Shown here: piece by piece, positions 34,907-43,159 of the stretch
Position numbering within the stretch: position 1 is the stretch's first letter
Layout: the number at the start of each line of letters is the position of its first letter
Assembly: GCF_031458235.1 (NCBI RefSeq)
Contig: NZ_JAVDYB010000001.1
Coordinates: forward strand, 4,361,001-4,425,000
Source of the DNA: Catenuloplanes atrovinosus
Lineage (GTDB): Bacteria > Actinomycetota > Actinomycetes > Mycobacteriales > Micromonosporaceae
Direction of reading: 5' to 3'
DNA: 64,000 nt
Position numbers and translations under genes: made by a program
Notes under the pieces: generated by a model
Database searches by the model: none
Seen by the model: the letters and a program-made list of their open reading frames with translations, nothing else
What the model was told of the DNA's origin: nothing

Positions 34907-35716
34907 TCATTCCGGGCGGTTTCGCTCAGCGCCGAGCGCGGCGACCTCGCGTACGGCCTCGGCGATGACCGGGAAGTCCTTCCTGAGCAGCGCACCGTGG
35001 TTGCTGGCGACCTTCGCGTGGATGCGGATGTTCGGGTTGCGGACGGTAACCGCATCCAGGCCGGCCCGGATCCGTTCCTGCTCGTCACCGCGGCTACCGA
35101 GCGACGTCCCCGAGGCGACCACGTAACGGGTGGGGACGGTGATGGCGTCGAGCACCGGTCCCAGCTCGCGCTCGCGGGACAGCTTGCCGAGCTCGATGTT
35201 GCTGTCGGCCTGCTCCGCGGCGGTCATCCGCGGCGCCAGCCCCGTGGGGCGCAGCAGCGGCAGCCACCAGCTCATCCGCCGGAACATCGTCCGAATCCGT
35301 TGCTCCATGGCCTCGTCGAGCCAGTCGTGCGGGAAGGCGCCGTCGACCATGACCGCGCCTATCGTGCGGTCCGGGTGCCGGTGGGCCCGGTGCGCGGCGA
35401 CCACCGCTCCGTAGGACCAGCCCACCAGCAGCGCCCGGTGCACCCCGCGGGCCGACAGGACGGCGTCGACGTCCCGCACGGCGGCCTCGAAGGAGTAGTC
35501 CGCCGAGCGCCTCGATCTGCCGCGGGCCCGCTCGTCATAGGTGATGTGCCGCCACCCGGCACCCAACTCGGCGATGACCCGCCGCCAATAGCCCTGGGTG
35601 GCGAACTGTCCATTGAGGTAGACGACGGGGACGCCGGCACCCCCGGTGTCGGTGACGGCCAGGGCCGTGTCGTCGACGGCCACCATGCCGGACCACGTCG
35701 TGCTGTTCGTCGTCAT
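34907..35716 (-). CDS. Alpha/beta-fold hydrolase
   Basis: The 269-residue cytosolic protein has the classic fold: nucleophile elbow GWSYGA, oxyanion region NGQFATQGYW, and catalytic histidine in SNHGALL near the C-terminus, with a likely acid in VMVDGAFPHDWL or the later strand. Esters, lactones, epoxides or haloalkanes are all possible substrates. AGGAG precedes ATG 35716. It is convergent with the P450 gene and separated from the NarL-type regulator by a repeat-rich gap that may control it. Confidence 0.85.
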   Translation of the reverse strand: MTTNSTTWSGMVAVDDTALAVTDTGGAGVPVVYLNGQFATQGYWRRVIAELGAGWRHITYDERARGRSRRSADYSFEAAVRDVDAVLSARGVHRALLVGWSYGAVVAAHRAHRHPDRTIGAVMVDGAFPHDWLDEAMEQRIRTMFRRMSWWLPLLRPTGLAPRMTAAEQADSNIELGKLSRERELGPVLDAITVPTRYVVASGTSLGSRGDEQERIRAGLDAVTVRNPNIRIHAKVASNHGALLRKDFPVIAEAVREVAALGAERNRPE

Positions 35717-36152
35717 GCGTACCACCTGCTCCTGTCGGATTGCGCCGGATCTCATCGCCGCTGGTGAACTCGGTTGGGTGCGGCCGGACCCTCGCCTGGC
35801 GGAGCCGGACGCGCCGAGGGTCCGGATCGCCGCCGCGAACCCCGTCGATCGAACGTTTCTGACAACGGAAAAGCTACGTTGCCTTTACCGAGTAGGCAAC
35901 TCACTCGTTGCGCACATGAGCCATTATTCCTAGTAAACGTCCGGCAATCATTGCAATGGCAATGAGTGCAATGCAACGAGGGGTGATCAAACGTTGCAAT
36001 GGAAGAAGGGTGAACGCCGCCGGTGCCAGGCGTCAGACTCCATCGATCAGGACCGCCGGCAGGTCGCGCTCGGACCGCCGACGCGGAGATCGGGGCGTGG
36101 AAGGAGGCCGGTCGTCTCGCCGTGCGAGACGGCGGCAGCCGCTGCCGTACAG
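35717..36152. promoter_or_regulatory. 436-base gap with an AT-richer cluster of CGTTGC and GCAATG repeats
   Basis: Between the hydrolase start and the response-regulator stop, about 35870-36002 is AT-rich for this window and repeat-dense. It holds a 7-bp stem GTTGCCT/AGGCAAC (35878-35884 with 35894-35900), the palindrome CATTGCAATG (35949-35958), further GCAATG copies at 35960, 35969 and 35996, and CGTTGC or its complement near 35877, 35906, 35973 and 35992. It probably holds the hydrolase promoter with several operator sites. No convincing gene is present. Confidence 0.45.
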
Positions 36153-36821
36153 CTACGGCGATTCGTGGCGGGTCAGGCCCGTTTCGTGGGCCCAGACAGC
36201 GATCTCCACCCGGTTGCGGGTCGACAGCCGGGTGTGGATGCCGGCGAGGTGACCCTTGACCGTGCCCACGGAGATGTGCAGGTCGGCGGCGATCTCGGCG
36301 TTGGATCGGCCGGTGGCGACCAGCCGGGCGACGTCGCGTTCGCGTTCGGTGAGCAGGTGCGGGCCGGGCCGGTCCGGCGTGGCGAATGTCCGGGCGCCGA
36401 GGTGTCTCAGTAGGCGCACGGTCACCTGGGGACTGATCAGGGTGTCGCCGGCCACGGCGGCCCGGATCGCCTCGACCATGAGGTTCGGGCCGGACCGCTT
36501 GAGCAGGAACCCGGACGCGCCGTGGCGCAGCGCGGCGTACACGTACTCGTCGAGGTCGAACGTGGTGACCACGACGACCCGGATCGGGTCGGCGACGCCG
36601 GGGCCGGCGAGTTCGCGGGTGAGGTGAAGGCCGTCCAGGCCGGGCATGCGCACGTCGGCGAGGACAACGTCGGGGCGCAGGTGGCGGGCGAACTCCAGCG
36701 CGGTGGTGCCGTCGGCCGCCTCGGCGATCACGGTCATGTCGGGCTGGGCGTCGAGGATCAGGCGGAACGCGACCCGAATGCTCTCCTGGTCGTCGGCGAG
36801 CAGAATCCTGATCGGCGTCAC
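36153..36821 (-). CDS. NarL/FixJ-family response regulator
   Basis: The 222-residue protein has a receiver domain (ILLADDQ acidic pocket, phospho-acceptor Asp in VVLADVRMPG, switch Thr in VVVTTFD, Lys in FLLKRSGP) and a LuxR-type HTH (LTERERDVARLVATGRSN, SVGTVKGHLAGI). It is encoded directly after a NarX/DesK-type kinase with a four-base overlap and is its cognate partner. Targets are unknown; the flanking membrane-protein gene at 38035 is a candidate. Confidence 0.94.
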   Translation of the reverse strand: MTPIRILLADDQESIRVAFRLILDAQPDMTVIAEAADGTTALEFARHLRPDVVLADVRMPGLDGLHLTRELAGPGVADPIRVVVVTTFDLDEYVYAALRHGASGFLLKRSGPNLMVEAIRAAVAGDTLISPQVTVRLLRHLGARTFATPDRPGPHLLTERERDVARLVATGRSNAEIAADLHISVGTVKGHLAGIHTRLSTRNRVEIAVWAHETGLTRHESP

Positions 36822-37903
36822 CGCGGGCCCTTTCCGTGTGCCAGGGGCAGGACGGCGCGCAACCGCCAGCGGTCGCCGTGCAAACCCGCGTCGACCCGTC
36901 CGCCCACCGCCGCCGCGGCCGCGGCGAGTCCCGGCAGCCCGCGCCCACCGGCCGCGGCGAGTCCCGGCAGCCCGCGCCCACCGGTCGTGCCGCGGGCCGG
37001 AGCGGCGGGGGCAACCGGCAGGTCGTTGCTCACGGTGACCGTGAGCGTGTCGGCCGCGGTGCGGGTCACCGCGACCCGCACCGCGGTGGCGGCGGGTGCG
37101 TGCCGGCGGACATTGGTCAGCGCCTCGGCCACGGTGCGGTAGGCGAGCGCCGAGACGTCGTCCGGAACGGACTCCGCCGGTAGCGGGTCCAGGCTCAGAC
37201 CCGCGCGCACCGGACCGGCGGCGTCGAAGCCCGCGACCAACGCGGGCAGGTCGTCCAGGCGTGGCGGCCGCTCACCGAGCATGTGGACGGTCCGGTCGAG
37301 TGCCGCCAGCGCGTGCTGGCCGGCCTGCTCGATGCGCCGGAACAGCGACGCCGCCGTGTCCGGATCGCCGCCCACGACCAGCCCGGCCTGCGCTGCGGCG
37401 AGCATCTCGCTGACATCATGGGCGACGTAGTCGTGCAGATCCCGCGCGAGCCCCTGCCGCTGCGCCCGGCGCGCTCCCGCGGCGGCTTGTTCCCGCCGCT
37501 GATCCTCACGACGCAGGTACAGCCCGACGAGGACCGCTCCCACGGCGGTCAGCCCCCACAAGCCGCACGCCCCGACCACCGCGAGCCACGACGGTGGCCC
37601 GGTGAGCCGCAGGACCAGCAGGGCGAGGGCCGACCCGGCCGCACCCGCCGCCGGCACCGCCACGCGCGGCGGAGCCCGGTGCGTCACCCGGACGACCATC
37701 ATGGTCAGCGCGGAGAACTCGGCGAGCAACGGCACCAGCGCCGGCCCCCACGTCGGAGGCGAACCGCCGGGGCTCCGCTCGACCGCGGTCACCGCGACCG
37801 ACACCGCGGCCGCGACAACCGCGGCCACGCCCACCACAGCGCCCCTGCCCCGGGCGACCACCACGGCAGCGAGGACCGTCAGCACCGCCGAGGCCATCGT
37901 CAT
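36818..37903 (-). CDS. NarL-system sensor histidine kinase (HPK7) with duplicated G box
   Basis: The 361-residue protein has five or six membrane helices (residues 1-130) and almost no extracellular loop, so it probably senses membrane state or acts with another protein. It then has a HisKA_3 domain with phospho-His in RDLHDYVAHDVSEML and a HATPase with the N box AEALTNVRRHA. In the G2 region the segment GGRGLPGLAAA occurs twice in tandem because of an exact 33-base duplication, which is unusual for an ATP-lid. ATG 37903 is preferred over GTG 37906. It is coupled to the downstream response regulator. Confidence 0.92.
   Translation of the reverse strand: MTMASAVLTVLAAVVVARGRGAVVGVAAVVAAAVSVAVTAVERSPGGSPPTWGPALVPLLAEFSALTMMVVRVTHRAPPRVAVPAAGAAGSALALLVLRLTGPPSWLAVVGACGLWGLTAVGAVLVGLYLRREDQRREQAAAGARRAQRQGLARDLHDYVAHDVSEMLAAAQAGLVVGGDPDTAASLFRRIEQAGQHALAALDRTVHMLGERPPRLDDLPALVAGFDAAGPVRAGLSLDPLPAESVPDDVSALAYRTVAEALTNVRRHAPAATAVRVAVTRTAADTLTVTVSNDLPVAPAAPARGTTGGRGLPGLAAAGGRGLPGLAAAAAAVGGRVDAGLHGDRWRLRAVLPLAHGKGPR
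36917..36982 (-). repeat. Exact 33-base tandem duplication inside the histidine kinase gene
   Basis: 36917-36949 and 36950-36982 are identical. Being a multiple of three, the duplication adds 11 codons and keeps the frame. Confidence 0.95.
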
Positions 37904-38034
37904 CACGGCTCCACCCTAATGAGCCGTCCGCCCGGGCATCCCCGCCGAACGGCCGGGCGTCACGGCGTAGGACGGCCTGGTTGCGGCCGTTCGGCAGGTG
38001 CGACGGCGACGGCGCCACGCCGACGCTGGTCCCC

Positions 38035-38913
38035 ATGGACGAACGAACTGTACGAGCCGCGACCGGCGCGTGGTCGGCCGCGACCGCGATGGCCGGCCTG
38101 ATCTGGGCGGCCGGCGGGCCCGGCTTCCCCTTCGACGACCGCGAGCGGGCCACCCGGATGGGCGCAGTCCTCGCCGGCCTCGACCCGCTGCCCACCGGCC
38201 TCGTCATCGCCGCGCTAGGCGTGGCCGGCACGGTCCTGGTGGCGCTGCTGTCGCGACGCCCTCGATTGCGGCTGGCCGGCTGGCCGGCCGCCGTCGTTCT
38301 TCTCCTGATGCTGCCGGACGGTCGCCTGCTGCTCGCGGCCGGGGAGTTGCTGATGCTGCGCGGCGACCGGGTGGAAGCGGCCGCGGTGGCGCAGGCGTGG
38401 TTCGCGGCGGGCGGCGTGTGCTGGGCGGCGATCGCACACCGTGGCAGACCCGCCACCGCACCAGCGTGGGGCCGGCCGGTGACCCTTCTCGCCGCGGCGC
38501 TTCCCCTCGGGTACGCGGTACCCCGCGCCTTGTGGGCCGCCGGCCACCCGTTCGGCCTCGACGCGGCGACCACCGCCATGGTGTCATCTCCGGCCGGACG
38601 CACGCGTGAACTGGTCTTCGCCTGCGCCGCCGCCGGCGGCGGCCTGCTCACGCTGGGACTCATCCAACGCTGGGGCGTACGGATGCTCGGCCTGCCGGTA
38701 CCGCGGCTACTGGCCGTCGTACCGGCCGCAGCCGTAGCGGTGATCCTCACGGCCGCGGGCGTCACGATGTGGCGGTCACTCGCGCAGTTCGACCCGGCCA
38801 ACTGGGCGGCCTGGGCCGGAAACCTGGTGTGGCTGCCCTGGGGCGTAACACTGGGCCTGGCCACCTGGGCCTACCACCAGCGCAGAACGGTCGCAGCGCC
38901 CGATCAGGTTTGA
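38035..38913 (+). CDS. Multi-pass membrane protein of unknown function
   Basis: The 292-residue protein has about seven hydrophobic segments (for example AATAMAGLIWAAG, GLVIAALGVAGTVLVALL, LLAVVPAAAVAVILTAAGV) and few charges, with no recognised catalytic or transport motif. A cytoplasmic RxxR-rich loop follows the second helix. ATG 38035 is chosen as the first start after the divergent promoter region. It faces the two-component system across 131 bases, so that system may regulate it. Confidence 0.75.
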   Translation: MDERTVRAATGAWSAATAMAGLIWAAGGPGFPFDDRERATRMGAVLAGLDPLPTGLVIAALGVAGTVLVALLSRRPRLRLAGWPAAVVLLLMLPDGRLLLAAGELLMLRGDRVEAAAVAQAWFAAGGVCWAAIAHRGRPATAPAWGRPVTLLAAALPLGYAVPRALWAAGHPFGLDAATTAMVSSPAGRTRELVFACAAAGGGLLTLGLIQRWGVRMLGLPVPRLLAVVPAAAVAVILTAAGVTMWRSLAQFDPANWAAWAGNLVWLPWGVTLGLATWAYHQRRTVAAPDQV

Positions 38914-39023
38914 TCATCACTCGCGCGGCCGAATCCTCCCGCGGCACCATGGATACGGCCGGTTCCCCGCACCGGCACGTGTCGCCCGCGAAACGACCGG
39001 GCGCTCCCACCGCGACGAACCCG

Positions 39024-39875
39024 TCAGTCCACCAGCGCGCCGCCGAGTTTCCAGTAGCCGAGGAAGGAGATCCGGTCCTTGGCGATGCCGTGGCCGCGGG
39101 TGAGGTGCTGCCGGATCCGGGTCACGGCGCCGGATTCGCCGGCGAGCCAGGCGTAGAAGCCGTCGCCGAGCAAGCGGGCGCCCTCCGCCTCGCGGTCCGC
39201 CCAGGCGCGGGCCGCGGACTCCAGCGCGTGGCCGTGCACTCCGGTACGTACCAGCGCGTGGATCGTGTGGTCGTCGCCGGCCACATCGGACACCAGATCG
39301 TCGGCGGGCTCGGCGGTTTCGAGGAGGACGGTGGCGTGGACGTCGCCGGGCAGGGTGGTGAGGATGTTGCGGATGGCCGGGAATGCGGTCTCGTCGCCGA
39401 TGAGGAGCGTCCGGCGGGCCTCGCCGGGCGTCCAGCGGATGCCGTAGCCGGTGTACCCGGCGCGCGCGTCCGGGCCGGTGATGACGAGTTCGTCGCCGGG
39501 CCGGGCGGTCAGCGCCCACCTGGAGGCCGGGCCGGGCGGCTGGTGGATGACGAGGTCGACGTCGATCTCACCGTCGTGCGCGCGGATCGCCGCCGGTGTG
39601 TAGGTGCGCAGCACGTTGCGTTCCGCCTCGGGCAGGGCGCGCCAGCGGGCGTACCAGTGCGAGGGGTGCGGTGTCGGCTCGTCGAGCAGGCCGAAGTCGG
39701 CGGTGCCGCCGCCGGGCAGCGGGAGCACCAGCTTGATCCGCTGGTCGACGCCCCAGGGGGCGAAGTGCCGCAGCGCGTCGCCGGTGAGCGTGACCCGGAC
39801 GAAGCCGGGACTCAGCCGCACGATCGCGCCGACGCGTACGGGGAAGGCGCTGTACGCCCAGGGCCGGTCGGTCAT
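39024..39875 (-). CDS. Siderophore-interacting flavoprotein (ferric-siderophore reductase)
   Basis: The 283-residue protein is a SIP-family FAD/NAD(P)H reductase: FAD block RTYTPAAI, a beta-barrel N-terminal half, and the NAD-binding half with LLIGDETAFPAI and the C-terminal GYWKLG. These cytosolic enzymes release iron from imported siderophores by reduction. GGAG precedes ATG 39875, ten bases after the stop of the permease gene, so it is the last gene of the iron-uptake operon. Confidence 0.94.
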   Translation of the reverse strand: MTDRPWAYSAFPVRVGAIVRLSPGFVRVTLTGDALRHFAPWGVDQRIKLVLPLPGGGTADFGLLDEPTPHPSHWYARWRALPEAERNVLRTYTPAAIRAHDGEIDVDLVIHQPPGPASRWALTARPGDELVITGPDARAGYTGYGIRWTPGEARRTLLIGDETAFPAIRNILTTLPGDVHATVLLETAEPADDLVSDVAGDDHTIHALVRTGVHGHALESAARAWADREAEGARLLGDGFYAWLAGESGAVTRIRQHLTRGHGIAKDRISFLGYWKLGGALVD

Positions 39876-39885
39876 CGAGTCTCCT

Positions 39886-40926
39886 TCAGGCATACCGGCG
39901 GATCTCCCGGATGATCATGGTGACCAGGTACGCGCCGCCGACCGACACGGTCACCACCCCGACCGGCAGGGTGACCGGCAGCACGTGCTGCGCGATCAGG
40001 TCGGAGGCCAGCAGCAGCGCGCCGCCGACGAGCGCCGACAGGCCCAGGGACAGATGGGGGGTACGGGCGGCGCGCCGGGCGATCTGCGGCGCGGCGAGCG
40101 CGATGAACGCCACCGGGCCGATCACCGCGGTCGCGACCGAGACCAGCGCGACCGCGACGGCGAGCGCGCCCCGGCGTACCCCGGCGGGTCGTGCTCCGGT
40201 CGCGGTGGCGACGTCGTCGCCGAGGTCGAGCTGGCGCAGCCGCGGACCGAGCGTGGCCAGCACGGCCAGCAGCGGGATCGCGCAGACGGCCGCGCCGCGC
40301 ACGGCGGTGGCGGTGACGCCGTTGAGCGAGCCGGCGCCCCACGCGGAGGCGAACATCGCGGTCTCCAGCTCCACCTGCAGCAGCAGCCAGGTGTTCGTGG
40401 ACGACAGCAGCGCGGAGACGCCGATCCCGACGATGATGAGGCGGAAGCCGGTGATGCCCTGCCGGTGGGCCAGCAGCCAGATCAGCGCCGCGGCCGTGGT
40501 GCCGCCGAGGACCGCGCCGAGCGTGAGCAGCGTCCAGTCGCCGGTGCCGGTGGCCACGACCAGCAGCATCCCGGTGAACGCGCCGTTGGCGAGGCCGAGC
40601 ACGTCCGGGCCGGCCAGCGGGTTGCGGGTGACGGTCTGGAACAACGCGCCGGCGACGCCGAGGACCGCGCCGAGCAGCACCGCCGCGAGCGTGCGAGGCA
40701 ACCGCCACTGCAGCACCACGGTACGGTCGAGCGCGCCGCCCTGCCCGGCCAGCGCCAGGATCACCTGCCGCGGGGACAGCGGGTACGTGCCGAGGCCGAG
40801 CGACAGCACGGCCAGCGCGGCGAGCACGGCGGCCAGCAGCGCGGCGGTGATCAGGCTCCGCCGCCGGACCGGCAGCGAGACCGCGCCGATCCGCAGCAGC
40901 AGCCGGTGGTATCCGACGTCCATCAT
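39886..40926 (-). CDS. Iron-siderophore ABC permease (FecCD family), second subunit
   Basis: The 346-residue membrane protein has the nine- or ten-helix FecCD/BtuC fold with conserved LPRTLAAVLLGAVLGVAGAL, TRNPLAGPDVLG, IVGIGVSALLSS and the C-terminal LPVGVVTVSVGGAYLV. ATG 40926 overlaps the preceding permease stop by four bases. It pairs with that permease as a heterodimer. No ATPase subunit is encoded in the operon, so a shared ATPase encoded elsewhere is required. Confidence 0.95.
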   Translation of the reverse strand: MMDVGYHRLLLRIGAVSLPVRRRSLITAALLAAVLAALAVLSLGLGTYPLSPRQVILALAGQGGALDRTVVLQWRLPRTLAAVLLGAVLGVAGALFQTVTRNPLAGPDVLGLANGAFTGMLLVVATGTGDWTLLTLGAVLGGTTAAALIWLLAHRQGITGFRLIIVGIGVSALLSSTNTWLLLQVELETAMFASAWGAGSLNGVTATAVRGAAVCAIPLLAVLATLGPRLRQLDLGDDVATATGARPAGVRRGALAVAVALVSVATAVIGPVAFIALAAPQIARRAARTPHLSLGLSALVGGALLLASDLIAQHVLPVTLPVGVVTVSVGGAYLVTMIIREIRRYA

Positions 40927-41927
40927 GGGCCCGCCGTCCTGCGGCGGCGGGCGAGCACGATCAGCAGCGGCGCGCCGACGAACGCGGTCACGATCCCGAC
41001 CGGCATCTCCGCGGGCGCGATGAGGACCCGGCCGAGGACGTCGGCGAGCAGGATCAGCGTGGGCGCCAGCAGCACCGACACGGCGAGGATCACGCGGTGG
41101 TCGACGCCGAACAGCCACCGGGCGGCGTGCGGCACCATCAGGCCGACGAACGAGATCGGCCCGGCCAGCGCGGTGGCGGTCCCGGCGAGCAGCGTCACCG
41201 CGACGATCACCCCGGCCCGGATCACCCGGACGTTCGCGCCCTGGGCGCGGGCGACGTCGTCGCCGAGCGCGAGCGCGTTGAGGCCGGGCCCGAGCAGGAA
41301 CGCGATCACGATGCCGGCCGCCAGGAACGGGGTGACCGGCAGCAGCACGTCGAGGTCGCGGCCGAGCAGCGAGCCGGCGTTCCAGCTGCGCATGGTGTCG
41401 AACGCGTCCGGGTCGCTGAGCGCCATGCCGGTGGTGACACCGGAGAAGACCGCGCCGAGCGCCACCCCGGCGAGCGTGAGCCGGATCGGGTCGGCGGCGC
41501 CGCGGCCGGACGAGCCGATCACGTAGACGGCGAGCGTGACCGCGAGCGCGCCGAGGAAGGCCAGCCACACCAGGGCGGAGATGTCCCGCAGGCCGAGGAA
41601 CGTCACCCCGGCCGCGACGGCGAACGCCGCGCCCGCGTTGACGCCGAGGATGCCGGGGTCGGCGAGCGGGTTGCGGGTGAACGCCTGGATGAGCGTGCCG
41701 GCCAGGCCGAGCGCGACACCGGCGGCGATGCCGGTGACGGTCCGCGGGACGCGCAGCTCGGTCACGACGTACCGGGACTGGTCGTCACCGCCGCCGGCCA
41801 GCACGTCGAGCACGGCCGCGGGCGAGAGCGGGTTCGCACCCACGGCGACGGAGAGCACGAGCGCGCCGGCCAGCGCGGCGAGGACGACGGCGGCGCCGGC
41901 CCCTCGCCGCGGCACCAGGTGTGTCAT
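40923..41927 (-). CDS. Iron-siderophore ABC permease (FecCD family), first subunit
   Basis: The 334-residue FecCD-type permease carries LRVPRTVTGIAAGVALGLAG, TRNPLADPGILGVNAGAA and the ending AEMPVGIVTAFVGAPLLIVL. Its ATG 41927 overlaps the stop of the binding-protein gene (ATGA) and its own stop overlaps the next permease start, so the operon is tightly coupled. Confidence 0.95.
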   Translation of the reverse strand: MTHLVPRRGAGAAVVLAALAGALVLSVAVGANPLSPAAVLDVLAGGGDDQSRYVVTELRVPRTVTGIAAGVALGLAGTLIQAFTRNPLADPGILGVNAGAAFAVAAGVTFLGLRDISALVWLAFLGALAVTLAVYVIGSSGRGAADPIRLTLAGVALGAVFSGVTTGMALSDPDAFDTMRSWNAGSLLGRDLDVLLPVTPFLAAGIVIAFLLGPGLNALALGDDVARAQGANVRVIRAGVIVAVTLLAGTATALAGPISFVGLMVPHAARWLFGVDHRVILAVSVLLAPTLILLADVLGRVLIAPAEMPVGIVTAFVGAPLLIVLARRRRTAGP

Positions 41928-42832
41928 CGGGCGGTCGTCGCGAGGAACCGCTCGATGTCGTCGAGGACCTTCTGCGCGCCCTTCGGGCCGACGCCGGACA
42001 CCCACCAGGACGTGTCGACCAGCGTCACCGACGGGAACTCCCGCTGGTTGTCGCGGATCGCGGCCGGGATCGTCGAGGTGTCGGTGACGTCCTTGGTGGT
42101 GACGAAGACGTGGTCGGCCTTGGCCTTGACGATGTTCTCCGGGGAGATGTCGGCCTGCAGCCCGTCCGCCCACTCCTGCGGCGGGATGGTGAACCCGACG
42201 CACTCCAGCGTGCTGCCGGCGAACGACACCGGCCCGTACAGGCTGAGCGTCGTCTCGTCGCGGGGCCGGACCAGCTGCGCGGTCCTGCCGCCGACCGCGT
42301 AGGTGTCCTTGATGGTGGCGCACCGTTGCCGGTAGTCGTCGAGCAGCGTGCGGACCTGGTCGGCCTTGTTGAGCGCCTCGCCGATCAGCAGCGCGTTGTC
42401 CTGCCACGGGTCGGCCTGGGTCTTGATGAAGACGGTCGGCGCGACCGAGGCGAGCTGGTCGTAGAGCTTCGCGTGCCGGGCGTCGGTGCCGAGGATCAGG
42501 TCCGGCTTGAGCGAGGCGATCGCCTCGAGGTCCGGCTCCGGCACGGTGCCGACCGGGGTGATGCCGTCGACGCCGAGGTACGACGGGATGCCGGACACGT
42601 TGCTGGCAACGGCGGCGCCGACCGGGTTGATGCCGAGCGCGACGGCGGTGTCGAGTTCCAGCGGCTCCAGCACCACCACCCGCTGTGGAGCGTCCGGGAC
42701 CTGCGTGGTGCCGCGGGCGTGCGTGATGTCGCGCGCGCCGCCCGCGTCCGCGTTCGCGTCGGGCGCGGACGCGCAGCCGGCGAGGGTGACGGCGGCGGCC
42801 AGCGCGGCTGCCGCGATTCTCGTGAGACGCAT
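41924..42832 (-). CDS. Iron-siderophore ABC substrate-binding lipoprotein
   Basis: The 302-residue protein begins with a lipoprotein signal (VTLAGCAS, lipid cysteine near residue 20) and continues with a FepB/FhuD-type helical-backbone binding fold (PQRVVVLEPLELDTAVALG, IASLKPDLILGTDARH). The first gene of the operon, it lies about 40 bases downstream of a strong iron box. No obvious GGAGG precedes ATG 42832; an earlier in-frame GTG at 42862 is possible. It captures a ferric siderophore outside the cell. Confidence 0.93.
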   Translation of the reverse strand: MRLTRIAAAALAAAVTLAGCASAPDANADAGGARDITHARGTTQVPDAPQRVVVLEPLELDTAVALGINPVGAAVASNVSGIPSYLGVDGITPVGTVPEPDLEAIASLKPDLILGTDARHAKLYDQLASVAPTVFIKTQADPWQDNALLIGEALNKADQVRTLLDDYRQRCATIKDTYAVGGRTAQLVRPRDETTLSLYGPVSFAGSTLECVGFTIPPQEWADGLQADISPENIVKAKADHVFVTTKDVTDTSTIPAAIRDNQREFPSVTLVDTSWWVSGVGPKGAQKVLDDIERFLATTAR

Positions 42833-42871
42833 GGGAGGGAGACCTTTCGGCGCGAGGACCACAAGATCATA

Positions 42872-42890
42872 TTAGGTTAGCCTAAGCTAT
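42872..42890 (-). promoter_or_regulatory. Iron box (IdeR/DmdR-type operator) for the siderophore uptake operon
   Basis: TTAGGTTAGCCTAAGCTAT closely matches the actinobacterial consensus TTAGGTTAGSCTAACCTAA. It lies about 40 bases upstream of the binding-protein start and implies repression under iron sufficiency. Confidence 0.85.
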
Positions 42891-43159
42891 TCGGCGAAGG
42901 GCTGGGGACGGTGGAACCGCCGTGGGCGCCTCGCACGGCGACCAGCGGCTGCGCCCGATGGCGGCTCACGGGTCGGTGGACATCCTCGAACGCGCACGAC
43001 CGGGCGGAGGCGACGCTGAACGCCGACCGCCACCTCTACCACCTGGAACGGGCACCCCCGGCCACCGGGAACCGGTATTGCTTTCGGCCGAGGCGGGACG
43101 GTCCACATTCTCCCAAATAGGGGATGTGATCGATTTGCGCGCAGGACACGCTGTATCGC

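Noticed and set aside
35752-37014. Minus-strand 420-codon frame spanning the repeat island and response regulator
   Set aside because: Out of frame with the clear receiver and HTH domains, and Arg/Pro-dominated.
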